From NCBI RefSeq assembly GCF_043944905.1, contig NZ_JBIMSN010000098.1, forward strand, positions 1 to 64,000: 64,000 bases of DNA, read 5' to 3'. The notes beneath the pieces were generated by a model that was not told the origin of the DNA, searched no databases, and was given only the letters and a program-made list of their open reading frames with translations. Shown in pieces: positions 8,585-15,854 of the stretch. Made by a program: the position numbers and the translations under genes. The stretch comes from Antrihabitans spumae. GTDB taxonomy: Bacteria > Actinomycetota > Actinomycetes > Mycobacteriales > Mycobacteriaceae. Each line of letters starts with the position of its first letter. The stretch's first letter is position 1.

Positions 8585-10279
8585 ATGGCATTCAGAGGGC
8601 TGATGGGTGGCGGCGCCAGCGTCGACACAGTGCTGCACGATCCGCGGGTGTACCCGGGTGGCGTCTTGCAGGGGACGGTGAACGTCGTTGGCGGACATAC
8701 CGATCGCGACGTCAACTTCATCGAACTCGCGTTGAAGGCAAGGGTCGAAGTCGAGACCGACGACTCGGAGTACAACTCCAATGTCGAGTTCAACAAACGC
8801 CGCATCAGCGGGCCGTTCAGATTGGCGGCAGGCGCACGATTCCCGGTGCCGTTCACACTCGACATTCCGTGGGAAGCGCCGTTCAACGTCGTAGCGGGCA
8901 CAACGTTCCACGGGGTCCGCGTCGGCGTGCGAACCGAACTCGATATCGCACGGTCCGTAGACAAGGGCGACGTCGATCAGATTCAGATCCTCGCGTTGCC
9001 CGCGCAGGAACGGATCGTGACCGCGTTCGCGGAGATCGGCTTCCGACTCAAAGGATCCGACTTGGAGCGTGGCCGACTGAGTGGCTCGCCGCTGCCGTTT
9101 TATCAGGAAGTCGAATTCCACCCGGCGCCGCAGTTTCGCGGTCAGGTCAACGAACTCGAGGTGAAGTTCGTGACGCGATCCAACAGCATGGACGTCGTCC
9201 TCGAAATCGATCGGCGCAGCCTCTTCGGCAGCAGCGACAAGACCAACCGTTTCACAGTCGATTTCGCGACCGTCGATCATCAGGACTGGCCGTCGGTACT
9301 CAACGATCACCTCGCTCGGATCATGGGCGGCGGCTCGTTCGGCGGCAGCGTGTCCCGGCACGCGTCTCCAGTCCTGAATACCCCGCCTCCCCAGTTCGGC
9401 GGTCCGCCGCCTGCGCCTGCCTATGGCGCTCCTCCCGCGTACGGCGCACCTCCGGCACCACCTGCCTACGGCGCACCGCCCGCGTACGGCGCACCTCCGG
9501 CACCACCTGCCTACGGCGCACCGCCCGCGTACGGTGCTCCGCCGCCTGCCCCGGCTTACGGTGCACCGCCTGCCTACGGCACGCCGCCACCTGCACCTGC
9601 GTACGGCACACCTCCACCGGCCCCGGCGTACAACGCGCCGCCGCCACCTCCACCACCGGCGCCGGCGTATAACCCGGCGCCGCCCGCTGCACCGGCGCGG
9701 TCCGGGCAGGGTGGCGGGATCAACCTGAGCAAGGGCGGCAACGTCAACCTCAGCCAGCAGGCCAATGGTTTGTCTGCGGTGTCGATCGGCTTGGGCTGGG
9801 ATGTGAGTTCGTTCGGCGGCGGCATCGACATCGACGCGTCGGCGATCGTGGCAGGCCCCGACGGGAGGGCTCTGTCGGACCAGCACTTCGTATTCTTCAA
9901 CAACCTGAACAGCCCTGACGGCGCCGTCGTCCATGCGGGAGACAACAGCACCGGAGCCGGGTCGGGCGACGACGAGCAGATTCTCGTCGATCTGGTCAGG
10001 TTGGCGTCCAACGCGGACAAGATCGCGTTCGCCGTTTCGATTCACGACGGCCAGGAGAAAGGTCAGAACTTCGGGCAGGTGCGTAATGCGTACATCCGCG
10101 TCGTCAATCGGGCAGACAATCGCGAGATCGCGCGCTACGACCTGTCAGCGCAGGCCTACAGCGAGACGGCGATGATCTTCGGCGAGCTGTACCGGCACGG
10201 CGCGGATTGGAAGTTCCGCGCGGTCGGCCAAGGCTTCGCGGACGGTCTTGCGGGGATCATTCGGGGTTTCGGTTTGTAA
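8585..10279 (+). CDS. Spo0M-TerD fusion protein with proline-rich linker
   Basis: A 564-residue protein in three parts. Residues 1 to about 250 resemble the arrestin-like Spo0M domain. Residues about 260-375 are a low-complexity linker of repeated PPAYGAP and PPAPAYG units. The last about 190 residues are a TerD domain with SIGLGWD, the aspartate-rich Ca2+ sites of the DIDASAI and GAGSGDDEQ regions, and FNNLNSPDGAVVHAGD. TerD proteins bind calcium and belong to tellurite, phage and stress-resistance systems that are still poorly understood. The start is ATG 8585; the open frame extends upstream into the PhoD gene but shows no homology there. The partner gene at 10366 converges on it and also has a PPPAYPQQPAYGAP tail, so the two may work together. 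Confidence 0.88.
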   Translation: MAFRGLMGGGASVDTVLHDPRVYPGGVLQGTVNVVGGHTDRDVNFIELALKARVEVETDDSEYNSNVEFNKRRISGPFRLAAGARFPVPFTLDIPWEAPFNVVAGTTFHGVRVGVRTELDIARSVDKGDVDQIQILALPAQERIVTAFAEIGFRLKGSDLERGRLSGSPLPFYQEVEFHPAPQFRGQVNELEVKFVTRSNSMDVVLEIDRRSLFGSSDKTNRFTVDFATVDHQDWPSVLNDHLARIMGGGSFGGSVSRHASPVLNTPPPQFGGPPPAPAYGAPPAYGAPPAPPAYGAPPAYGAPPAPPAYGAPPAYGAPPPAPAYGAPPAYGTPPPAPAYGTPPPAPAYNAPPPPPPPAPAYNPAPPAAPARSGQGGGINLSKGGNVNLSQQANGLSAVSIGLGWDVSSFGGGIDIDASAIVAGPDGRALSDQHFVFFNNLNSPDGAVVHAGDNSTGAGSGDDEQILVDLVRLASNADKIAFAVSIHDGQEKGQNFGQVRNAYIRVVNRADNREIARYDLSAQAYSETAMIFGELYRHGADWKFRAVGQGFADGLAGIIRGFGL

Positions 10280-10284
10280 ACAGA

Positions 10285-10360
10285 CACGCTCAGCGCCCAT
10301 TCCTGACGTTTTCGAACGGAAAAAACCGTCCCAAAACGTCGATAGTGGGCGGTGAGCGTG
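10285..10360. repeat. 76-bp imperfect palindrome between convergent genes (family C)
   Basis: Outer arms CACGCTCAGCGCCCA and TGGGCGGTGAGCGTG enclose an inner stem GACGTTTT...AAAACGTC with a GGAAAAAACC tip. It fills the gap between the Spo0M-TerD stop and the zinc-finger gene stop. It could act as a bidirectional terminator. Its length and shape match the dispersed palindromes A, B and D, but no second copy was seen in the window. Confidence 0.75.
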
Positions 10361-10365
10361 CACCG

Positions 10366-10680
10366 TCAGGACGAGAAGAGCATCTTTCCGAAACTCTTTT
10401 GCTTGCGGTGGCCGTAGTGGCCACCATGTGAGGCGCCCCAGGCCGGTGCCGCGTAAACCGGTTGCGGCGCACCGTATGCGGGCTGTTGAGGGTAGGCGGG
10501 CGGTGGCGGTGGCGGCGGTGCCGGGGTATTCCACTGTTGCTCGGCCCGGTTGAGGCTTTCGAGTTCGCCGTAGTCGAGAAAGACTCCGCGGCACTGGTCG
10601 CACTGCTCGATCTGGAGTCCGCTTCGCGAGTAGGTCCGCATGAAGCCGGGACACTTCGGACACTTGAACTGCTGGCTCAC
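10366..10680 (-). CDS. zf-TFIIB-type zinc-ribbon protein with Pro/Tyr-rich tail
   Basis: A 104-residue protein. The N-terminal zinc ribbon has CPKC at 8-11 and CDQC at 27-30, then RGVFLDYGELESL, a hallmark of the zf-TFIIB (PF13453) family. The second half is a proline-, tyrosine- and alanine-rich stretch ending in basic residues (HRKQKSFGKMLFSS). The tail composition resembles the linker of the neighbouring Spo0M-TerD protein, hinting at a shared partner. The family has no firm function. The gene converges on the TerD gene across palindrome C. Confidence 0.8.
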   Translation of the reverse strand: MSQQFKCPKCPGFMRTYSRSGLQIEQCDQCRGVFLDYGELESLNRAEQQWNTPAPPPPPPPAYPQQPAYGAPQPVYAAPAWGASHGGHYGHRKQKSFGKMLFSS

Positions 10681-10716
10681 GGTGTGCCTCCACCATTCAT
10701 CCGCCCCGGCGGGTGC

Positions 10717-11664
10717 TCAGGGCACTTCGGGAATCGTACCCATCCGCACGATTCCGCGACACGATTCGATCAGCAGTTCCTCGACCTCGTCGAGCGCCCG
10801 ATCCTGCGCGGCAGCTGCGAGGACGCCGCGCGCTGCTGCCTGCACCGTGATCGCGCGGGCGGGCAGGTCGAGCACCGACCATGGGTCGACCCCGGCCGGA
10901 ATTGCCGGACCGCCGGCGTGCCGATAGGCGTCGAGAAACTCCTGCCAGTCCTCGGGCGCCAGCATCCCGACCGCTGTCCACGCTGCTGGATGCGCGAGAT
11001 CCCATGCGGCGGGACCGATTCCGAGGTCGTCGACGTCGATCAGCCGCCACGTGTCGCCGACGCGGACGAGTTGGCCGAGGTGCCAATCCCCGTGCACGAG
11101 ACAGTGGTGCAGCTCGGCTGGCGCGGGTCCGCCGTGTGCGGTCCAGGCGGGGAGGGTGTCGTGGGCGTCGAGAACTGTTCGTGCCTGCGACATCGACACT
11201 GCTCGAGAACCGCGCAGCCGACCGACGGCGGCGGCGACGCGGGCGGGTCCGCCCATCGGGGGTACACGACCGCCCGGCAGCGGCGCGCGATGAAGGCGGG
11301 CAAGGAGTTCGGCGCCCTGTTGCCAGGGTGCGCTGTCGGGGTCGTCGGGATCGACGGGTGTGCCGAGTGGCCAGACGGTGACCGGACGGTCGGCGATCGT
11401 CACTGTGAAACCGTTGGGACCCAACGGGATCGGGGGCAGCAAGACATCGGCGAGTGCGGGATCGGCGGCAATCGCAAGCTGTACGGTGAGGTCGGAAAGG
11501 GAGGTAGCGGCCGAGTGCAGCTTCACCGCACAGCCGCCGACCCCGACGACCGTGACGTCTCGGCGGTCCGCAAGGACGACATGCGGACCCGGCGCAGCCG
11601 CTACCGATCGCCCGACCTCGACCAAGGCCGCGACGATGCGTTGGTGGGAAAAGCCTGCGCTCAC
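10717..11664 (-). CDS. Aminoglycoside phosphotransferase-like (APH) kinase
   Basis: A 315-residue small-molecule kinase-fold protein. The catalytic loop is LVHGDWHLGQL (HGDxH with Gln in the usual Asn position) and the metal-binding loop is LIDVDDLGIGPAAWDLAHP. The N-terminal nucleotide lobe (ADRRDVTVVGVGGCAVKLH) carries the expected Lys. Members phosphorylate sugars, amines or antibiotics, so resistance should not be assumed. I start at GTG 11664 because the upstream frame is Arg/Pro-rich and overlaps the divergent patatin gene; no clear ribosome site is seen. It lies 36 bp upstream of the zinc-ribbon gene on the same strand. Confidence 0.8.
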   Translation of the reverse strand: MSAGFSHQRIVAALVEVGRSVAAAPGPHVVLADRRDVTVVGVGGCAVKLHSAATSLSDLTVQLAIAADPALADVLLPPIPLGPNGFTVTIADRPVTVWPLGTPVDPDDPDSAPWQQGAELLARLHRAPLPGGRVPPMGGPARVAAAVGRLRGSRAVSMSQARTVLDAHDTLPAWTAHGGPAPAELHHCLVHGDWHLGQLVRVGDTWRLIDVDDLGIGPAAWDLAHPAAWTAVGMLAPEDWQEFLDAYRHAGGPAIPAGVDPWSVLDLPARAITVQAAARGVLAAAAQDRALDEVEELLIESCRGIVRMGTIPEVP

Positions 11665-11753
11665 ATGCCGAGTGTCGCAGAGCGCCGCTCCGAGCCGGAT
11701 GCAGTAATTCGCTTTCGGCCTTGCCGCCGGGCTGTGTGGTCGAGACTGAACGT

Positions 11754-13436
11754 ATGGCGCAGGACGGCAGAGCGGCCGGAGTCGACGACGATGCAGTGAC
11801 AGGTTCGGGACCCCTACCCGACATCGCGGAGGCACCCGAGGACGTGGGTTTACCGAAGCGGGATCCGGTGCTGGCGTTGCAGCACATGGAGGCTGCGCTC
11901 ACGCGAGCCGATCTGGTCCATCCGGATGTGTTGACACGCACCGAATTTCGGCGATTGCGGTATCTGATCAGCTTTGCACGGCTGACGGTGTTCGAGCCTG
12001 GCGCCGCCGGTCCCGGTGGCACACGGGGTCGCGGCGACGTGTCCGTCGCCGACGAGTTGGCCGACTTCCGGACCCGAGTCGTCGACGCACTGCACGACCC
12101 ACTGCGGACCGAACAGAATCTCGAAGCACGCCTCGTCGCGGCCAAAGCAGCACTCGTCGATTTCGTCGAGCCGTTGGAGGAACAGCGCAGGCTGCTCGCC
12201 GAACGGCACGCAAACGACTTCTCGCTCGACGAACTCGACGCCGAGGTCGGCTACAAAGCGCTTGTGTGCGTCCTCGGCGGTGGCGGGGGTGCCGGCTACG
12301 TCTACGTCGGTGGATTGCAACGGCTCGTCGAGGAGAACGTCGTCCCGAGCTACTTCCTGACCTCCTCGATCGGGTCTGTGGTCGGCAGTGTCGTTGCTCG
12401 CACCAACCCGATCCCGATCGACGACTACATCGAATGGGTCAAGACAGTGACGTTGCGCGGCATTCTCGGCCGCGAGATGTTGCAACGACGGCACGGCCTC
12501 ACCGGTGTCTTCTCGCTGCGCTTCGACGCCTTCGCCGCGGACATGTTCCGTCGCGAGGACGGCGAACAGCTGCGGCTGTCGGACCTGGCGATTCCGTACG
12601 AGACGGTTGTTGCGGGCGTTCGCAAACAATCCTTCGACCAGCTGCCGTCGCGGTTCCGGCGCTCGGAGCTCACGGCCATCGGTATGCGGGTGCTGCCCAA
12701 CATCACACTCGGCACGGGTACCGCGCTGATCTCACGGCTCTGGCAGGTCAGTGCGTTCATCGACACTCGCGTGGTGAAGCCGATCGTGTTCGGCGCCGAC
12801 GAACTGACCGTCGACGCCAATGTCGTCGACGCGGCGAGCTTCTCCTCGGCGATACCGGGTGTGCTGCACCACGAGAGCGCAGATCCGCGGATGCATCCGC
12901 TGCTCGACGAACTGATGGACCAGAAGGGGGTCGCTGCGCTGGTCGACGGGGGAGCGGTCAGCAATGTGCCTGCGGAGTTGGCGTGGCTGCGGGTGAAGGA
13001 CGGCAAGCTCGGCACCAGAAACGCCTGCTACTACGCGTGGGACTGCTTCCATCCGCAGTGGAATCCGAAGCATCTCTGGCTGCAGCCGATCACGCAGGCA
13101 GTTCAGGTACAGATGGTCGGTAATGCGCCGTTCGCAGACCGGATCGTCAGGTTCAGTCCCACACTGGCCGCGACGAACCTCGCGCCGGCTGGGCCGTCCA
13201 TCGATCGTGCGGTCCAGTGGGGTCGGGCAGCGGTGGAGGAATCGCTGCCGATGATCAAGCATCTCCTCGAGCCCGTGTGGTGGGACGGGGACGGTCCGCC
13301 GCGGGTTGGAGTTGCGACGCCGATCACGAAGTTGGTGCCGGAGTCGATGAGCTCGATCATCGAGGCTGCGCGCCACGCTGCGGAGTACGTTCCGGCGTGG
13401 AAGCAGGTGACTCGGCGAGTGTCGAGTCGCCGCTAG
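11754..13436 (+). CDS. Patatin-like phospholipase family protein
   Basis: A 560-residue protein. After an N-terminal helical region of about 165 residues, the patatin domain shows the glycine-rich oxyanion loop (LGGGGGAGYVYVGG), the nucleophile elbow SSIGSVVGS, and the catalytic Asp in LVDGGAVSNVP. In the elbow the first Gly of GxSxG is Ser or Thr, a conservative change seen in some bacterial patatins. Patatins are Ser-Asp lipid acyl hydrolases; this longer actinobacterial type is uncharacterised. The start is ATG 11754, divergent from the APH-like gene. The 3-prime end overlaps the convergent GDT1-family gene by 80 bp. Confidence 0.85.
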   Translation: MAQDGRAAGVDDDAVTGSGPLPDIAEAPEDVGLPKRDPVLALQHMEAALTRADLVHPDVLTRTEFRRLRYLISFARLTVFEPGAAGPGGTRGRGDVSVADELADFRTRVVDALHDPLRTEQNLEARLVAAKAALVDFVEPLEEQRRLLAERHANDFSLDELDAEVGYKALVCVLGGGGGAGYVYVGGLQRLVEENVVPSYFLTSSIGSVVGSVVARTNPIPIDDYIEWVKTVTLRGILGREMLQRRHGLTGVFSLRFDAFAADMFRREDGEQLRLSDLAIPYETVVAGVRKQSFDQLPSRFRRSELTAIGMRVLPNITLGTGTALISRLWQVSAFIDTRVVKPIVFGADELTVDANVVDAASFSSAIPGVLHHESADPRMHPLLDELMDQKGVAALVDGGAVSNVPAELAWLRVKDGKLGTRNACYYAWDCFHPQWNPKHLWLQPITQAVQVQMVGNAPFADRIVRFSPTLAATNLAPAGPSIDRAVQWGRAAVEESLPMIKHLLEPVWWDGDGPPRVGVATPITKLVPESMSSIIEAARHAAEYVPAWKQVTRRVSSRR

Positions 13437-14091
13437 AACTGCCCGACCAGCGGGAACGGTTTGCGAACACGACCACGGCTGCCATTCCCACCAGCGCGCC
13501 TGCCGCGGTGAGCACGGTGTTCGCACCGAGCACGTCCAGCAGCATCCAGACGCCGAAGAGGACGAACAATCCGGCTGCGGCGATCCGAATGAAGTTGTCC
13601 GGCAGATGTTTGCCTGCGACGGCTCCGACCACGATGGCGAGGGCGTCGGCGGCGACCATGCCGATCGTCGACCCGATCCACACGCCGACCCAGTCGTTGT
13701 CCGCGGCGAGTGTCACGGTCGCGAGCATGGTCTTGTCGCCGAGTTCGGCGAGCAGGAATGCCGACATGACGGCGAAGAATGCGGGTGCGGTTGTCGTCTT
13801 TGCGCGGTCGGCTTCGTCGTCGGTGAGTGAGTCACCGCGCAGCGTCCACGCTCCGAAACCGATGAAGGCGACGCCTGCAATGGCGGCCATCAGGTGGCCG
13901 GGCAGCGCTGCACCGAGGTAGTGGCCGACGCCGACCGAAATGAGGTGGACCGCGGTGGTCGCGGCAGTGATGCCGGCAAGGACGACCCACCACTTGTGCC
14001 GCAGCGCGAACGTCATCGCCATCAGCTGGGATTTGTCGCCCAACTCGGCAACGAAGATCACGCCGAAGCTCAGGACTATCGCGGAAAACAT
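13357..14091 (-). CDS. TMEM165/GDT1-family manganese exporter
   Basis: A 244-residue membrane protein of the UPF0016/GDT1 family. It has two halves of three helices, each with the signature motif: AELGDKSQ near residue 18 and AELGDKTM near 118. Bacterial members (MneA, Mnx) export Mn2+ or handle Ca2+/Mn2+. The leader carries a yybP-ykoY Mn2+ riboswitch (14104-14221), which strongly supports Mn2+ as the substrate. I choose the second ATG (14091): GGAGGT abuts the first ATG directly but is well spaced from the second. The polar C-terminal tail overlaps the patatin gene antisense. Confidence 0.92.
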   Translation of the reverse strand: MFSAIVLSFGVIFVAELGDKSQLMAMTFALRHKWWVVLAGITAATTAVHLISVGVGHYLGAALPGHLMAAIAGVAFIGFGAWTLRGDSLTDDEADRAKTTTAPAFFAVMSAFLLAELGDKTMLATVTLAADNDWVGVWIGSTIGMVAADALAIVVGAVAGKHLPDNFIRIAAAGLFVLFGVWMLLDVLGANTVLTAAGALVGMAAVVVFANRSRWSGSSSGDSTLAESPASTPERTPQRGAQPR

Positions 14092-14103
14092 GGACATACC
14101 TCC

Positions 14104-14221
14104 GGTCGCGGTTGCTGACCGAAGGTCTCGCCCACCGGGTGAACCGGTTCACGGAGCCGGGCGTCTCGTCTCGAGTTCGCCAGTATGTCGACTTCGCAAT
14201 TGGGGGCTACTCCCCTTCGCT
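14104..14221 (-). promoter_or_regulatory. yybP-ykoY manganese riboswitch
   Basis: Read on the minus strand, the leader begins with GCGAAGGGGAGTAGCC, the conserved 5-prime block of the class, and ends with GGGCGAGACCTTCGGTCAGC, the conserved 3-prime block. GCCCGGCTCCGTGAACCGG lies between, forming the internal stems. It sits between a fitting promoter (14229-14257) and the start of the GDT1-type Mn exporter. This class senses Mn2+ and switches on exporters. The match is by eye; a covariance model search would confirm it. Confidence 0.9.
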
Positions 14222-14228
14222 GCGGCCA

Positions 14229-14257
14229 ACGATACCCGTACGCGCGTTATCCGGCAA
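14229..14257 (-). promoter_or_regulatory. Likely sigma-A promoter of the riboswitch-exporter unit
   Basis: On the minus strand TTGCCG (14252-14257) and TATCGT (14229-14234) are separated by 17 bp. Transcription would begin a few bases before the conserved 5-prime block of the riboswitch, exactly where it should. Confidence 0.6.
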
Positions 14258-14325
14258 CTCGTTCATCTCGAAAACCCAATGCGCACAATAAGTTTGGGGA
14301 TCCGACCACGATATTTCGGGTGCCC

Positions 14326-14853
14326 TTATGCGGCGAGAAGCATGGCCAAAACCGCGGTATCGGGATCACTGATCGGATCGAGGCCGACTCGGCTGATCAT
14401 CGAGGTCACCGTGCCGTCGCGCTCGGTCTCGACCCAGGCTGCGCGATGCTCGAGCCCGAGGTGCGGCAAGCCTGGCAGGAGCAGGCAACCCGAGGCGGCT
14501 CCGACGCATTCGGGCAGCGTGGGCCGTGTTTCGGACGGGGGATGCAGCATCAACAATGCGGGCGGTTGGTGCTGCGCGAAGCGGCCGGGGGCAACGGCGA
14601 ATTCGCCGATCACCGGACCTTCGGCAAGTACGAGGCCGACCGTTCCCGGCTCGGGATCGTCGGGCAATTCTTCACGTGCACCGAAGACGGTCGACGTGGA
14701 AAGTAGGCCGGGAAGGGTCGCAACCCGAACCGCGAGGACCAGAATCTGGGCCCATTCCTTGGTCGTATTGGGCCAGCGGCCCGAGATCACGAAGCCGCGC
14801 AGCGTGCCGTCGGCGTGGAAGGGCGCTATCCCGATGTAGTCGTACCCGTTCAT
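14326..14853 (-). CDS. Hypothetical protein, ESX/GAF-like unknown
   Basis: A 175-residue soluble protein that I cannot assign. It contains GYDYIGIAPFHADGTLRGFV, alternating hydrophobic strands and PTLPECVGAASG, and has no signal peptide or membrane segment. The open frame runs far upstream into the SOD gene, but GGAGGTAG lies a few bases before the ATG at 14853, which fixes the start. An ATG at 14892 with AAGGTGG is a weaker alternative. It follows sodA on the same strand with repeat A copy 2 between them. The name reflects only a loose resemblance of the strand pattern and should not be used as a function. Confidence 0.6.
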   Translation of the reverse strand: MNGYDYIGIAPFHADGTLRGFVISGRWPNTTKEWAQILVLAVRVATLPGLLSTSTVFGAREELPDDPEPGTVGLVLAEGPVIGEFAVAPGRFAQHQPPALLMLHPPSETRPTLPECVGAASGCLLLPGLPHLGLEHRAAWVETERDGTVTSMISRVGLDPISDPDTAVLAMLLAA

Positions 14854-14970
14854 ATCTACCTCCGAGGTGGATCCCGACCCTGGGTCGAACATTCCGGGGC
14901 CACCTTGCCCAGCTACTACGGAGGATGCGGCATAAACCCGCTGGCACACAAGATAGGCAGAGTGCCAATA

Positions 14971-15043
14971 GGCGGCTACGCCGCTCGTGAGTCCTTTCGG
15001 AGGGCGGACCCTCCGAAAGGACTCACGAGGCGCGAAGCGCCCT
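14971..15043. repeat. Palindromic repeat family A, copy 2
   Basis: The clearest copy: CGTGAGTCCTTTCGGAGGG and CCCTCCGAAAGGACTCACG form a near-perfect 19-bp stem, extended by GGCGGCTACGCCG on one side and GGCGCGAAGCGCC on the other. The TAG stop of sodA (15042-15044) lies at its edge, so the hairpin directly follows the SOD coding sequence on the minus strand. Confidence 0.92.
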
Positions 15044-15665
15044 ACGGGAAAATCAAGCCACCGGTCTGGCTCGTTGCCGCGGCGAAGCGAGCCTGCACAT
15101 CGGCCCAGTTCACGACGTTCCAGAAAGCCTTGACGTAATCGGCCTTGACGTTCTTGTACTGCAGGTAGAAAGCGTGCTCCCACATGTCGACCTGCAGCAG
15201 CGGGATGATGCCGAGCGGGACGTTGGCCTGCTGGTCGTAGAGCTGGAAGGTCAGCAGCTTCTTGCCGAGCGAGTCGTAGCCGAGTACTGCCCAGCCCGAG
15301 CCCTGCAGACCGTTTGCCGCAGCGGTGAACTGTGCGCGGAACTTGTCGAACGAACCGAACTGGTCGTCGATCGCCGCTGCCAGCTCGCCTTCGGGCTTGT
15401 CGCCGCCGTTGGGGGAGAGGTTCTTCCACCAGATGGAGTGGTTCACGTGGCCACCGAGGTGGAACGCGAGGTTCTTCTCGTTCAGGAAGATGGCGCCGTG
15501 ATCTTCCTTGTCACGCGCATCGGCCAGCTTTTCGAGCGCGGTGTTCACGCCGGCAACGTAGGCCGCGTGGTGCTTCGAGTGATGCAGCTCGTTGATCTGG
15601 CCCGAGATATGCGGCTCCAGCGCCGCGTAATCGTAATCGAGGTCCGGCAGTGTGTATTCAGACAC
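15042..15665 (-). CDS. sodA: Superoxide dismutase, Fe/Mn family
   Basis: A 207-residue cytoplasmic or leaderless-secreted SOD converting superoxide to oxygen and peroxide. Metal ligands are visible: His in ELHHSKHH, His in NLAFHLGGHVNH, and Asp and His in DMWEHAFYLQY. At the position that is His145 in the M. tuberculosis iron enzyme (YDHQTNF) this protein has Gln (YDQQANV), the state typical of manganese enzymes. The start is GTG 15665 with AGGAGGAAGG upstream. The upstream ORF extension is not supported. Its position matches Rv3846. The Mn riboswitch and exporter lie 1 kb away. Confidence 0.97.
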   Translation of the reverse strand: MSEYTLPDLDYDYAALEPHISGQINELHHSKHHAAYVAGVNTALEKLADARDKEDHGAIFLNEKNLAFHLGGHVNHSIWWKNLSPNGGDKPEGELAAAIDDQFGSFDKFRAQFTAAANGLQGSGWAVLGYDSLGKKLLTFQLYDQQANVPLGIIPLLQVDMWEHAFYLQYKNVKADYVKAFWNVVNWADVQARFAAATSQTGGLIFP

Positions 15666-15854
15666 GAGTGTCCCTTCCTCCTGGGCGCGCAGCCCATGTT
15701 CTGTTCGTCGTTTCTCAGGTATTGCCACCTTTTATCATTCGTACACCCCCGGCAATAGTCGTGATCATCGAGGTGCGAACTCGCACCCGGTCTCACCTGC
15801 GGTGGATCGTTTCGATTCGACCCCGGGGTGAACAGGGCCTTAACATAAGGCGTC

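Noticed and set aside
8537..10045. 502-codon minus-strand frame opposite the Spo0M-TerD gene
   Set aside because: Composition is Arg/Val-rich with no recognisable motif, and the plus strand has clear Spo0M and TerD domains.
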